From UBA2421 sp002343075 (GTDB lineage Bacteria > Planctomycetota > Phycisphaerae > Tepidisphaerales > Tepidisphaeraceae), in assembly GCA_937982565.1 (NCBI GenBank), contig CALJLN010000017.1, positions 135,951 to 199,950 of the forward strand: DNA of 64,000 bases. The letters run 5' to 3'. Under the pieces are notes generated by a model. It was not told the origin of the DNA. It searched no databases and saw only the letters and a list, made by a program, of their open reading frames with translations. Position numbers and translations under genes: made by a program. How positions within the stretch are numbered: the first letter of the stretch is position 1; the number at the start of each line of letters is the position of its first letter. Positions 25,877-33,537 of the stretch are shown here, piece after piece.

Positions 25877-26860
25877 ATGATTTCTCTCGGACTTCTCAGC
25901 ATAGGATTGTTGCTTCTCCTCGGCGGTGCTCGATTTCTGGTCAGCGGGGTCTCAGCGCTGGCCCGGGCCGCGGGGGTACCGCCGTTGATTGTGGGATTGA
26001 CCGTTGTCGCATTCGGCACCAGTACGCCGGAAGTGGTGATCAACGGCATCAGTGCCTACCGCGGGGAGACGGAACTTGCCTTTGGGAACATCGTGGGTTC
26101 GTGCGCCATTAACGTCGGCTTCGTGCTCGCTTTGACGGCGATGCTGCGACCGCTCGCAGTGCAGCCGTCGATCATCACCCGGGAGATCCCGCTGCTGCTG
26201 TTGACCGTCGCTGCGGTGGTTGTGATGAGCGAAGACATTCGGCTGACCGGCGCAGCCAACGACAGCCTGTCGCGCGCCGACGGGCTGATTCTGCTGTTGA
26301 TTTTTGCGGTGTTCGTCTATTCGATCGTTACGCAGGCGCTGGACAAACGCGCCGCCGATGCGTTTGTGGCCGATGTGGTTGAGCTTGAGGCCAACGTGAA
26401 AGACCGCAGAACCTGGGTGGATATCGCGTGGACCGTCGGCGGACTGGCTGGCGTGGCTGGCGGAGGGCGACTTGCCGTGCTTGGCGCCACGGGCATCGCT
26501 GAGGCTGCAGGGATCCCGGATGTCGTTATTGGCCTCACAGTTGTATCTTTTGGCACCACCCTTCCAGAACTTGCCACCACCATCATCGCGGTCCGCCGGG
26601 GACAGACCGACCTTGCAATCGGGAACATCATCGGAAGCAACATCTACAACTTGCTGTTCATCGGCGGGCTGGTTTCAACTATTACGCCAATCCCAATTCC
26701 ACCCGGGGGCGAAACCGACCTGCTTCTCATGGCCGGACTCAGCGCCGCCCTGCTGCCCATCGCGCTACGACAACGATGCGTCACCCGCGGGGAGGCGGCA
26801 GTGCTCGGTGTGGTCTATCTCGGCTATACAGTTTTCCGGCTTGCGCAAAGCCTGCGATGA
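25877..26860 (+). CDS. calcium/sodium antiporter (CaCA family, YrbG-like)
   Basis: 327 residues, ten membrane helices, with the two inverted alpha-repeats characteristic of the family: GTSTPEVVINGISAYRG with GNIVGSCAINVGF near 60-95, and GTTLPELATTIIAVRRG with GNIIGSNIYNLLF near 215-260. The conserved Glu in each repeat (TPE, LPE) binds Ca. The transporter probably exports Ca or exchanges Na and Ca across the cytoplasmic membrane. The ATG at 25877 is preferred because the first helix begins immediately after it; a TTG at 25814 would add 21 residues. It converges with terC across 12 bases. Confidence 0.9.
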   Translation: MISLGLLSIGLLLLLGGARFLVSGVSALARAAGVPPLIVGLTVVAFGTSTPEVVINGISAYRGETELAFGNIVGSCAINVGFVLALTAMLRPLAVQPSIITREIPLLLLTVAAVVVMSEDIRLTGAANDSLSRADGLILLLIFAVFVYSIVTQALDKRAADAFVADVVELEANVKDRRTWVDIAWTVGGLAGVAGGGRLAVLGATGIAEAAGIPDVVIGLTVVSFGTTLPELATTIIAVRRGQTDLAIGNIIGSNIYNLLFIGGLVSTITPIPIPPGGETDLLLMAGLSAALLPIALRQRCVTRGEAAVLGVVYLGYTVFRLAQSLR

Positions 26861-26872
26861 CCGGAGTGAAAA

Positions 26873-28093
26873 TCAAGCCGGTTTGACCGTCTGATCGGCG
26901 ACGATCAACTGACGCGTGGGCTTCACGGGAAACGCGATCGAAAGCCCCGTCGCCGCCGCGAGCATCCCTACGACCACACCGAGCGAAACAAGTGGGTCGA
27001 CCTTTACCGATTTCCTTTCTGCCAGCCCAATCGCATCAAGGTACGGCGGCAATGCAAGCAACAGTAGCTTCACGCCGACGAATCCAAGAATCAGGATCAG
27101 CGCCGGCTTCAGAAACCGGAACTTTGTGATCAGCACCGCCAGACAGAAGTAGAGCGCCCGTAATCCGAGGATCGCGAAGATATTGCTCGTGAAGACGATG
27201 AAAGGGTCGGGTGTAATCGCGAAGATCGCAGGAATCGAATCCACTGCAAACACCAGATCGGTGATCTCCACCATGATGAGGGCAAGGAACAGCGGCGTAA
27301 TGAACCACTTCGCGGCCAGCGTGCCGGGTGGCGCGGGGTCTTGTACCAGCAGGCCGGAGGACGGGTCGGGGCTGTACGTCGGCTCCTGGGTGCGCCTGGT
27401 GAAGAATTTCTGCCCGTCAAAAAACGGCGCAACCGGATAGATCCGTTTTACCATTTTCACAACGATGTTGTGCGACGGGTCGGTCTCACTCTTGATCAGC
27501 GCCATCTTCAGTGCGGTGATCAACAGAAACAATCCGAAGAAGATCAGAATCCACTGATACTTCATAATCAGCTCACCGCCGATGAAGATCATTGCACCAC
27601 GCATGACCAGCGCGCCGATAATGCCCCAGAAAAGCACTCGATGCTGGTACTTATTCGGAATCGCAAAAAATCCGAAAACCATGGCAATGACAAAGATGTT
27701 GTCCATCGCCAGCGACTTTTCGACGACATAACCCGTGAGGTATTGCACCGCAGCGGTGGTGCCATCGACTTTGCCGTTGATGATGAGTGGCTGGCTGGCA
27801 TCCTCTTCGGCCGCGGGGTTGTACATTCGGGTGTCGACGCCCAACCCCAGCCATTGATGCTCGTAAGAGAGATAGACCAGTCCCGAAAATGCCAGACCTG
27901 TTGCCACCCAGATGATGCTCCAGGTGACCGCCTCCTTCATCTTCACTTCGCGTGCGTCGCGATGAAACACCCCCAGATCAAGCGCAAGAAAGGCGACGAC
28001 AATAGCGAGAAAAATGCCATACGCGACCAGCTTCAGGTCGCCCCCAGCGCCGGCCGCCGCTTCGCCCACGGCGAGATAGAACCCGTCCAACAT
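26873..28093 (-). CDS. TerC family membrane protein (Alx-like)
   Basis: 406 residues, about nine membrane helices, with the acidic motifs of the TerC/Alx family: LALDLGVFHRD near 35, KSLAMDNIFVIAMVFGFF near 120 and MVEITDLVFAVDSIPAIFAI near 275. TerC proteins have been linked to Mn/Ca efflux and tellurite resistance; they often work at the Sec translocon to metallate exported enzymes. Two hydrophilic insertions are visible (~75-110, DTRMYNPAAEEDASQP; and ~220-250, RRTQEPTYSPDPSSG). The start at 28093 begins just before the first helix, preceded by a different-looking basic extension that I excluded. It lies 300 bases downstream of a heavy-metal-binding protein gene on the same strand. Confidence 0.88.
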   Translation of the reverse strand: MLDGFYLAVGEAAAGAGGDLKLVAYGIFLAIVVAFLALDLGVFHRDAREVKMKEAVTWSIIWVATGLAFSGLVYLSYEHQWLGLGVDTRMYNPAAEEDASQPLIINGKVDGTTAAVQYLTGYVVEKSLAMDNIFVIAMVFGFFAIPNKYQHRVLFWGIIGALVMRGAMIFIGGELIMKYQWILIFFGLFLLITALKMALIKSETDPSHNIVVKMVKRIYPVAPFFDGQKFFTRRTQEPTYSPDPSSGLLVQDPAPPGTLAAKWFITPLFLALIMVEITDLVFAVDSIPAIFAITPDPFIVFTSNIFAILGLRALYFCLAVLITKFRFLKPALILILGFVGVKLLLLALPPYLDAIGLAERKSVKVDPLVSLGVVVGMLAAATGLSIAFPVKPTRQLIVADQTVKPA

Positions 28094-28393
28094 TGATCTT
28101 CGACTCCCGCTGGCCGACTTCCGTCGCCCTGAACTCCCCAACAAGCAACACGCCCGGCTTCAAGCAAAGCGGGTGTCGCAGAAGTATCACGCACGGGCGA
28201 ACGGTAGGCGCGAGGCGATGAGAAAAGCCAACGGGTTACAAAAAAGCCGCCGACGTGTAGCCGGGGTTACAAGGTGGGTGAATAACGAATGCGATACGGC
28301 CACTTCGCCGGTCGAATCGAAGATCGACCGTATGCTATGACGATCCGATTGCTGTTCCGACGAAGGCTCGCAGACGCGAACATCGCCAGACAC
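28094..28393. other. leader region of the TerC gene, short direct repeat, no gene
   Basis: A 300-base gap upstream of terC. It holds two copies of GGGTTACAA (28233-28241 and 28264-28272), 31 bases apart or about three helical turns. No Mn riboswitch (yybP-ykoY) pattern is recognisable. A T-run on the minus strand (near 28240) may terminate the upstream small-protein transcript, but its stem is weak. Confidence 0.45.
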
Positions 28394-28657
28394 TCAGGCG
28401 GCGAACAAACCACTCTCGCGCTGGGCGATATTGGTAGGTCGGTAGCCTGCTTCGCTAACGGAAGTCACAAGCTGGGAAATATTGACGTGATCGCCGTCGA
28501 ACAGAATTGAACACTGCCCAGACAGGAAATCCACTTCAACTTCATGGACACCCTGATTTCGGACGAGGGCCCTGCGGAGAGCGCCCTCACACTTGTGGCA
28601 ATGCATTCCTTCGATGGAGATCAGCGCCAGCCGATCGCGGCTCACATCTGCCGCCAT
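28394..28657 (-). CDS. small heavy-metal-associated (HMA) domain protein, copper-chaperone-like
   Basis: 87 residues from the ATG at 28657, supported by GGAGG 6 bases upstream. It is a single ferredoxin-like HMA domain with the metal motif GMHCHKC (Cys20, Cys23), which normally binds Cu(I) or Zn(II). The remainder (VHEVEVDFLSGQCSILFDGD, then TSVSEAGY) follows the beta-alpha-beta-beta-alpha-beta pattern of CopZ/Atx1. It probably hands metal ions to a pump or sensor in the cytoplasm. No Cu-ATPase is in the window; the next downstream gene is the TerC protein, suggesting a metal-homeostasis link. A good sigma70-type promoter sits at 28700-28728. The His between the two Cys (CHKC) is unusual but keeps CxxC spacing. 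Confidence 0.85.
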   Translation of the reverse strand: MAADVSRDRLALISIEGMHCHKCEGALRRALVRNQGVHEVEVDFLSGQCSILFDGDHVNISQLVTSVSEAGYRPTNIAQRESGLFAA

Positions 28658-28699
28658 TAAGGCCTCCAACGGTGCTAGTTCACAGGTGCAGCGATAGCT

Positions 28700-28728
28700 A
28701 GAATACATCAGGATTTCGACTCTGTAAA
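28700..28728 (-). promoter_or_regulatory. sigma70-type promoter of the HMA protein gene
   Basis: On the minus strand TTTACA (28723-28728), a 17-base spacer and TATTCT (28700-28705). The start site would be near 28693, giving a leader of about 36 bases to the ATG at 28657. The spacing is normal, not the 19-base spacing of CueR-type metal-activated promoters. Confidence 0.55.
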
Positions 28729-29124
28729 GGAAAACATTCCGAACCTTTCCGGTTTGCCCCGACTCGACTGGCCAGTGCGTTCCGGCGAATCTCCATCGGT
28801 TTTATACGATCTGGAATCCACTCATGTTCTGTTATGATGCCGTAACGGATCCGCCGAAGATACAAACCGCACACACGGCATAACTACCGGCAGTATTGTC
28901 GGACTCTCGTGCTGATTCATCGGTTTTCTGTTGACGCCAGATCGACTGCGGCCCCATTTTGATGACTCAAAATCGCCAGTCCCGGCCCTTGGTTGCGATC
29001 GAGGCGCGGAAGATACGCCAAAATCACCCCTCAACCCGACCACCCGACCTGCCGCCCCGACCTGCCGTTGAGCCTGAGGAGGATCGAAATTTGTCCCTGA
29101 GACGCGTATGCTCGATCTAACATA
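28729..29124. other. 396-base intergenic region upstream of trpG/pabA
   Basis: No gene is visible. Near the downstream end there is an interrupted inverted repeat, CTCAAC at 29030-29035 and GTTGAG at 29067-29072, enclosing two copies of CCGACCTGCCG (29044-29054 and 29057-29067). No leader peptide with tandem Trp codons is seen, so a classical attenuator is not supported. Confidence 0.5.
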
Positions 29125-29694
29125 ATGCTTGTCCTTATCGATAACTACGACAGCTTCACCTACAACCTCGTGCAGCTCATTGGGCAGGTGGCACCGACCC
29201 TGGCGGTGAAGGTGTTTCGCAATGACAAGGTGACCGTTGACGAAGTGCAATCACTGCGGCCGACGCATCTTGTGATCTCCCCCGGCCCGTGCACCCCCCG
29301 CGAAGGCGGGGTAAGCAACGATCTCATCAAGCATTTCGGTCCGAAACTGCCCACGCTGGGCGTTTGTCTCGGACACCAGTGCATCGGCTTCGTCAACGGC
29401 GCAATCGTCGAGCGCGCCGCCAAACTCATGCACGGCAAAACCGATCAGATCCTCCATGACGGCAAGGCACTTTACGCCGGCGTGCCAAATCCGTTTACGG
29501 CAACACGCTATCACAGCCTGATCATCCGCAATGGTACGCTTCCCCCAGAGTTTGAAGTCAGCGCCTGGACCGCTGCCGATGAAATCATGGGTGTGCGCCA
29601 CAAGACATGGCCTCTTGAAGGTGTGCAATACCACCCGGAGAGCTTCCTGACCGAGCACGGAGAAGCGCTGATAGGGAACTTCTTGCGAAAGTGA
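29125..29694 (+). CDS. trpG: glutamine amidotransferase component II of anthranilate / aminodeoxychorismate synthase
   Basis: 189 residues, the normal length for a stand-alone TrpG/PabA. It is a class I glutaminase with the triad Cys81 (GVCLGHQ), His170 and Glu172 (QYHPES) and the oxyanion region SPGPCTPREGG near 52-62. It releases ammonia from glutamine for the component I subunit (TrpE or PabB), feeding tryptophan or folate synthesis; many bacteria use one amphibolic subunit for both. No component I gene is in the window, so trpG versus pabA cannot be decided. The ATG has no clear ribosome binding site. The next gene, a response regulator, begins 129 bases later and is probably separate. 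Confidence 0.93.
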   Translation: MLVLIDNYDSFTYNLVQLIGQVAPTLAVKVFRNDKVTVDEVQSLRPTHLVISPGPCTPREGGVSNDLIKHFGPKLPTLGVCLGHQCIGFVNGAIVERAAKLMHGKTDQILHDGKALYAGVPNPFTATRYHSLIIRNGTLPPEFEVSAWTAADEIMGVRHKTWPLEGVQYHPESFLTEHGEALIGNFLRK

Positions 29695-29823
29695 CCTTTT
29701 GCGATCCAATCGATGATCGCAGAGGCGCATCGGCTGCGCGAGATCTTCGTGGCTTGTATCTCAAATGATTTGTTACAATTGAACTGGCCGCTTCGCCCCG
29801 CGGGAAGGCGCGAAAGTGAACGC

Positions 29824-30501
29824 ATGAGAATTCTAGTTGTGGAAGATTCCGAACCGCTTTCGCATGCGATCCTGAAAGGACTGCGCAGCGCAGGGCATGC
29901 GGTCGACACAACCGTCGATGGGGGCGAGGCTGTTTTTCTGGCGTCATCCAATCCTTACGACGTCATCGTGCTCGACCTGATGCTTCCGACACTCGACGGG
30001 CTTTCCGTGCTTCGCAAGCTGCGAGTTGATGGCAACAACGCGCATGTGCTGTTGCTCACGGCAAAAGACTCACTCGACGACCGAATCACGGGATTACGTG
30101 CGGGTGCCGACGATTACCTCATCAAACCTTTCGCTTTCGACGAATTGCTTGCGCGGGTTGAAGCACTCGGCCGTCGGAGTTCGGGCAGTAAAAATCCTCA
30201 CATTCGGGTAGGCAGGGTGGAGATTGACACGGTTGCCCGGCTCGCAATGAAAGGCGGTGCGCCGGTCATGCTCACGCCGCGCGAATACGCAGTGCTGCAT
30301 TTTCTTGCAACCCAGCGGGGGAAAGTCATGTCGCGATCAGACATCGAAGCTCACACCTATGACGGCAGTGCTGAGCCGATGAGCAATGTGATTGATGCCG
30401 TCATCTGCTCAATTCGCCGGAAACTTGACGATGCGGGCGAGGAATCGATCATTCGCACGCGCCGGGGGATGGGTTACTTTGTGGCTGAAGAAGTTCAATG
30501 A
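29824..30501 (+). CDS. OmpR/PhoB family response regulator
   Basis: 225 residues: a receiver domain (1-~118) with the acidic pair Glu7/Asp8, the phosphoacceptor Asp51 (VIVLDLMLP) and the Lys in DDYLIKPF near 101, then a winged-helix DNA-binding domain (~130-225; LTPREYAVLHFLATQRGKVMSR, and a final GMGYFV). The closest layout is QseB/PmrA/CusR-like regulators of envelope stress or metals. The ATG at 29824 begins exactly at the receiver strand 1; upstream in-frame sequence is non-coding. It overlaps the histidine kinase start by 4 bases (ATGA), so the pair is one two-component system. Its target genes cannot be read from the sequence. Confidence 0.93.
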   Translation: MRILVVEDSEPLSHAILKGLRSAGHAVDTTVDGGEAVFLASSNPYDVIVLDLMLPTLDGLSVLRKLRVDGNNAHVLLLTAKDSLDDRITGLRAGADDYLIKPFAFDELLARVEALGRRSSGSKNPHIRVGRVEIDTVARLAMKGGAPVMLTPREYAVLHFLATQRGKVMSRSDIEAHTYDGSAEPMSNVIDAVICSIRRKLDDAGEESIIRTRRGMGYFVAEEVQ

Positions 30502-31934
30502 CTTCCATCCGCACAACGTTGATGGTGCGCCTGCTTGCGGCGTTGTCGCTCCTGCTTGCGCTGGTGTTTGTTGCGCTCTACTTTTCCGTCCGCCAGCAAC
30601 TTTTTGCCAGTTTTGATCAGTCCCTGCTTGCCAAGGCCGAAGCCATCGGGGGAATGGCGCACCAGGAGCCTGACGGCAGGATCAATCTCGAGATTGCCTC
30701 CGATACATTTCTCGACTTTTCTCGAAAGGAACGACCTGAGTACTTCGAGCTGCGGCGCGCCGATGGCGCGATTATTGAGCGATCGCGCAGCCTGATTGGG
30801 ACAGGATTGCCAACCCTCAACCGAAGGCCAACGGTCGATGAGTTTTACCAGATTACGCTCCCAGATGGTCGAACTGGCCGCGCGGTGCTGTCGCCCACGA
30901 CCGCCGAGCAGGAGACTCGCGCGGTGGAGGAGGTGGGCCAGCGGCCCGCTGTGCCCATTGTCGTGGCGGTCGCGACAGATATACAGGAAATCACCGTTCA
31001 TCTTAGACGCCTGCTGACAGCGCTCGTCGTCTGTACGATCGCACTGGTCGTTGGCGGAGCGGTGCTTGTCACAACAATCGTCCGCAGGGGCATGAAGCCG
31101 CTCGATCAAATCGCATCACACGCCGCCGCGCTCGAGCCGCACCGGTTAACCGAACCCTACCCCACGACCAACCTTCCCCGCGAACTGATGCCTATTGCGG
31201 CAGGGTTCAACGGACTCATGCAGCGCGTCGCCGCGGTGCTTGAGCGAGAATCGCGGTTCACCGCGCACGCGGCCCACGAGTTGCGGACCCCGCTTGCCTC
31301 CGTCCGAGCCAACTGCGAGGTGGCATTGCGCTGGCCCGAGCCTGCCGATTCGCAGCAGACGCTTTCTTCCATCCTTAACACAACAGTGCATATGCAGAGC
31401 TTGGCTTCCAAGCTCTTGCAGATGGCACACGCACGAGCCGGACAAGTGCGCGCCGAACCCGAACCCGCCGATATTTCGCGCCTGGTCAAGAGCACGTGTG
31501 AAGCCCTTGAAGCATCATCGCGGTCAAGGAGCATCAAAATCGATTTCGACACCCCCGCGCCGACAGTCGCATGGGTCGATCCCACGCTTGCGATGGCGGT
31601 AATCGAGAATCTCGTGTCTAACGCCATCGCGCATGCCCCAGCTGGCAGCACGGTCAAACTTCACTGCGCAACTGAAGGCATTCACGTCATTTTCCGATGC
31701 GATAACGAAGCGCCCGCGCTCTCGCAGGAGGATTTGGAAAAGGTGACGGAACCATTCTGGACGAAGAGCTCATCGCGCTCTCACGGCCATCGCGGCCTCG
31801 GCATGGCCATCGCCTCAGAGTACTGTGACCTTTTGGGCGCTGGCCTCTCTCTCAAGCTCCCTTCACCCGGCAATTTCCGCGCTCAAGTGAATTTTCCCAC
31901 GCAGCCGGACGCAATTGACCTCAATCTCGCCTGA
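30498..31934 (+). CDS. two-component sensor histidine kinase
   Basis: 478 residues. Membrane helices near 10-30 and 172-195 bracket an extracytoplasmic sensor region of ~140 residues. A HAMP-like segment (~196-248) and the dimerisation domain follow, with phosphoacceptor His260 in AAHELRTPL. The ATP-binding domain has an N-box (ENLVSNAIAHA, Asn375) and a G2 box (GHRGLGMAIA, 430-439). The G1 position, normally DxGxG, reads DNEAPA here, so nucleotide binding may be altered. It is a QseC/CusS-like transmembrane sensor that should phosphorylate Asp51 of the response regulator, with which it overlaps by ATGA. The signal is unknown. Confidence 0.92.
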   Translation: MTSIRTTLMVRLLAALSLLLALVFVALYFSVRQQLFASFDQSLLAKAEAIGGMAHQEPDGRINLEIASDTFLDFSRKERPEYFELRRADGAIIERSRSLIGTGLPTLNRRPTVDEFYQITLPDGRTGRAVLSPTTAEQETRAVEEVGQRPAVPIVVAVATDIQEITVHLRRLLTALVVCTIALVVGGAVLVTTIVRRGMKPLDQIASHAAALEPHRLTEPYPTTNLPRELMPIAAGFNGLMQRVAAVLERESRFTAHAAHELRTPLASVRANCEVALRWPEPADSQQTLSSILNTTVHMQSLASKLLQMAHARAGQVRAEPEPADISRLVKSTCEALEASSRSRSIKIDFDTPAPTVAWVDPTLAMAVIENLVSNAIAHAPAGSTVKLHCATEGIHVIFRCDNEAPALSQEDLEKVTEPFWTKSSSRSHGHRGLGMAIASEYCDLLGAGLSLKLPSPGNFRAQVNFPTQPDAIDLNLA

Positions 31935-32051
31935 TTCGTCAAAATTTTCTTTCGCGCATTCCCCATTTTCATCTTGCCGTAATGAAGCGCGCGCTATCCT
32001 CCCCCTCGTCGAAGCCTCGCACCGTTGTTCTACCCCTTTGGAGTTCACACT

Positions 32052-33212
32052 ATGACGACCATCGAATCATTGGAAGCGCGTCAGTTGCTTGCATCGGTCT
32101 CTGTTCGCGGAGACGATTTTTTGATTGACGGCAGAATCACGCATGCCAACAGCCAACTCGCTGGCACACTGCCGAACATTCGTGCTGCCAATGCCACATT
32201 TGACGACGCCAATCCCACCACGGCATCGAAATGGAAGTATCCCGACACGCGAAAGTGGGACGCCAATCGAAACACCAGTGAATTCATTGCCCAGTTGCCA
32301 AACTGGAAGAAAGCCGGCGTGCTCGCTGTCACATTGTCGTTTCAGGGCGGTGGACCGGTGAATAATCAGTTTGGCCCGTCTCAGCCGTGGGATAGCGGCG
32401 CGTTTAACCGTGACGGGTCGATTCGTTCGGCCCATCTGGCGCGCATGGAGAAAGCGATCGCCGCGCTCAATGCAAATGGGATGATCGCAATCGTCAACTA
32501 CTTCTATCTCGGGCAGGAAAACCGCCTCCGCGACAACGCCGCGGTCTATAAGGCGACCGATAACGCAACCACCTGGCTGAAGAACAAGGGGTTCCGCAAC
32601 GTGATCGTCGATGTAGTGAACGAATCGCGCCCGACGTTCAAAAACACCAGCGTCGAGCCCAGCCAGGTTCATTCACTCATCAACCGAGTGAAACAGATCG
32701 CCGGCGGTAGATTTCTCGTCGGCACGAGCTATCCCGGCGGAGTGCTTCCGTCGGCGAGCGTCGTCGGCGCGAGCGATGTCATCATTCTTCACGGAAACGG
32801 CATCAATTCTTCGCGCTTGAAGTCAATGATTCAAACGATGCGTAAGAAGACAAGTAAGCCCATCCTGATCAATGAAGACTCAACGAGCATGAGCAATTTC
32901 CGCGCCGCCACCAGCATGGGCGTGTCGTGGGGCTATTACGATCAGGGGCGAAACAACTACTATGACGGCGTGCAATCGATGCCCATCCGGTGGGCGATGA
33001 CCAATACGACCGTCAAGCGGGCCTTTGTTTCCGAACTCGCCAGGCTCAAACGCCCAACCGCCGGACGCCCCACACCCCCTGCGGCATCGATTGGACAGGC
33101 TTTCAATCGGTCTGATGCGACCAGCCCCGCGGCGGATCGCTACGACCCTTCGGCAACCGTTCTCCACGCGCAATCGAACGCATCTTCGTTCAGCGAGCAA
33201 CTCATCGCCTGA
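32052..33212 (+). CDS. secreted TIM-barrel glycoside hydrolase with LExRxLLA motif
   Basis: 386 residues. It begins with TTIESLEARQLLAS, the LExRxLL-type N-terminal motif that in planctomycetes marks many large secreted or surface proteins and substitutes for a recognisable signal peptide. The rest follows a glycoside-hydrolase clan A barrel (~40-320): an acid/base candidate Glu in VVNESRPTF near 192 and a nucleophile candidate Glu in ILINEDST near 276. It is closest to GH5-like cellulase-fold enzymes, but the substrate cannot be named. The C-terminal ~60 residues are Pro/Ser/Ala-rich. GGAG lies 8 bases before the ATG at 32052. It converges with the MoaD-like gene. Confidence 0.78.
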   Translation: MTTIESLEARQLLASVSVRGDDFLIDGRITHANSQLAGTLPNIRAANATFDDANPTTASKWKYPDTRKWDANRNTSEFIAQLPNWKKAGVLAVTLSFQGGGPVNNQFGPSQPWDSGAFNRDGSIRSAHLARMEKAIAALNANGMIAIVNYFYLGQENRLRDNAAVYKATDNATTWLKNKGFRNVIVDVVNESRPTFKNTSVEPSQVHSLINRVKQIAGGRFLVGTSYPGGVLPSASVVGASDVIILHGNGINSSRLKSMIQTMRKKTSKPILINEDSTSMSNFRAATSMGVSWGYYDQGRNNYYDGVQSMPIRWAMTNTTVKRAFVSELARLKRPTAGRPTPPAASIGQAFNRSDATSPAADRYDPSATVLHAQSNASSFSEQLIA

Positions 33213-33244
33213 CCCGCGGCGGGTCGGGCGGTGCTGTGGCCGCC
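33211..33244. terminator. tandem GC-rich hairpins between convergent genes
   Basis: GACCCGCGGCGGGTC (33211-33225, overlapping the stop codon) is followed by GGCGG...CCGCC (33227-33244). Both lie in the 39-base gap between converging genes. There is no T-run, so their role as an intrinsic terminator is uncertain. Confidence 0.4.
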
Positions 33245-33251
33245 GTCCGGC

Positions 33252-33527
33252 CTACCCCCCGCTCACCGCCTGCACAAACGTGATTCTATCTCCCGGCTGG
33301 AGCGCGACTTGCAGCGACTCGAGCCATTTTGTTGCGGTGTCGTTATGGAAAATGAGCACATGCTGCCGCAACTGGCCGATGTCATCCCAAATGTGAGGTC
33401 GAAGTAATGGAAAAGTCCGCTGAATCTCAGCGATCGCCTCATCGAGCCGATCGGCCTGCACCACGACCTCGCGCGTGCCGCCGACGCAGTCGGCCAATAA
33501 TGAGGGAATGATGACGGGCACCTGCAT
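33252..33527 (-). CDS. MoaD/ThiS-family beta-grasp (ubiquitin-like) small protein
   Basis: 91 residues from the ATG at 33527, ending in VSGG. The fold pattern (IIPSLLADCVGGTREVVVQ, then DRLDEAIAEIQ, then HVLIFHND, and DRITFVQAVSGG) is that of the MoaD/ThiS family, where the C-terminal Gly-Gly is adenylated and thiocarboxylated to carry sulphur. No ThiF/MoeB partner, thiamine or molybdopterin gene is nearby. It lies 10 bases downstream of the BNR-repeat gene on the same strand, and such a BNR-protein/MoaD pair is one I have seen in other bacterial genomes. The function of the pair is unknown; sulphur supply to an unknown pathway or protein tagging are options. A GTG at 33572 would overlap the upstream gene. 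Confidence 0.75.
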   Translation of the reverse strand: MQVPVIIPSLLADCVGGTREVVVQADRLDEAIAEIQRTFPLLRPHIWDDIGQLRQHVLIFHNDTATKWLESLQVALQPGDRITFVQAVSGG

Positions 33528-33537
33528 GAGGGGAATC

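Noticed and set aside
28094..28393. Mn-sensing yybP-ykoY riboswitch in front of terC
   Set aside because: TerC genes sometimes carry this riboswitch, but I could not find its conserved loop sequences in the leader.
29030..29072. Tryptophan attenuator in front of trpG/pabA
   Set aside because: There is one interrupted inverted repeat but no leader peptide with Trp codons and no T-run.
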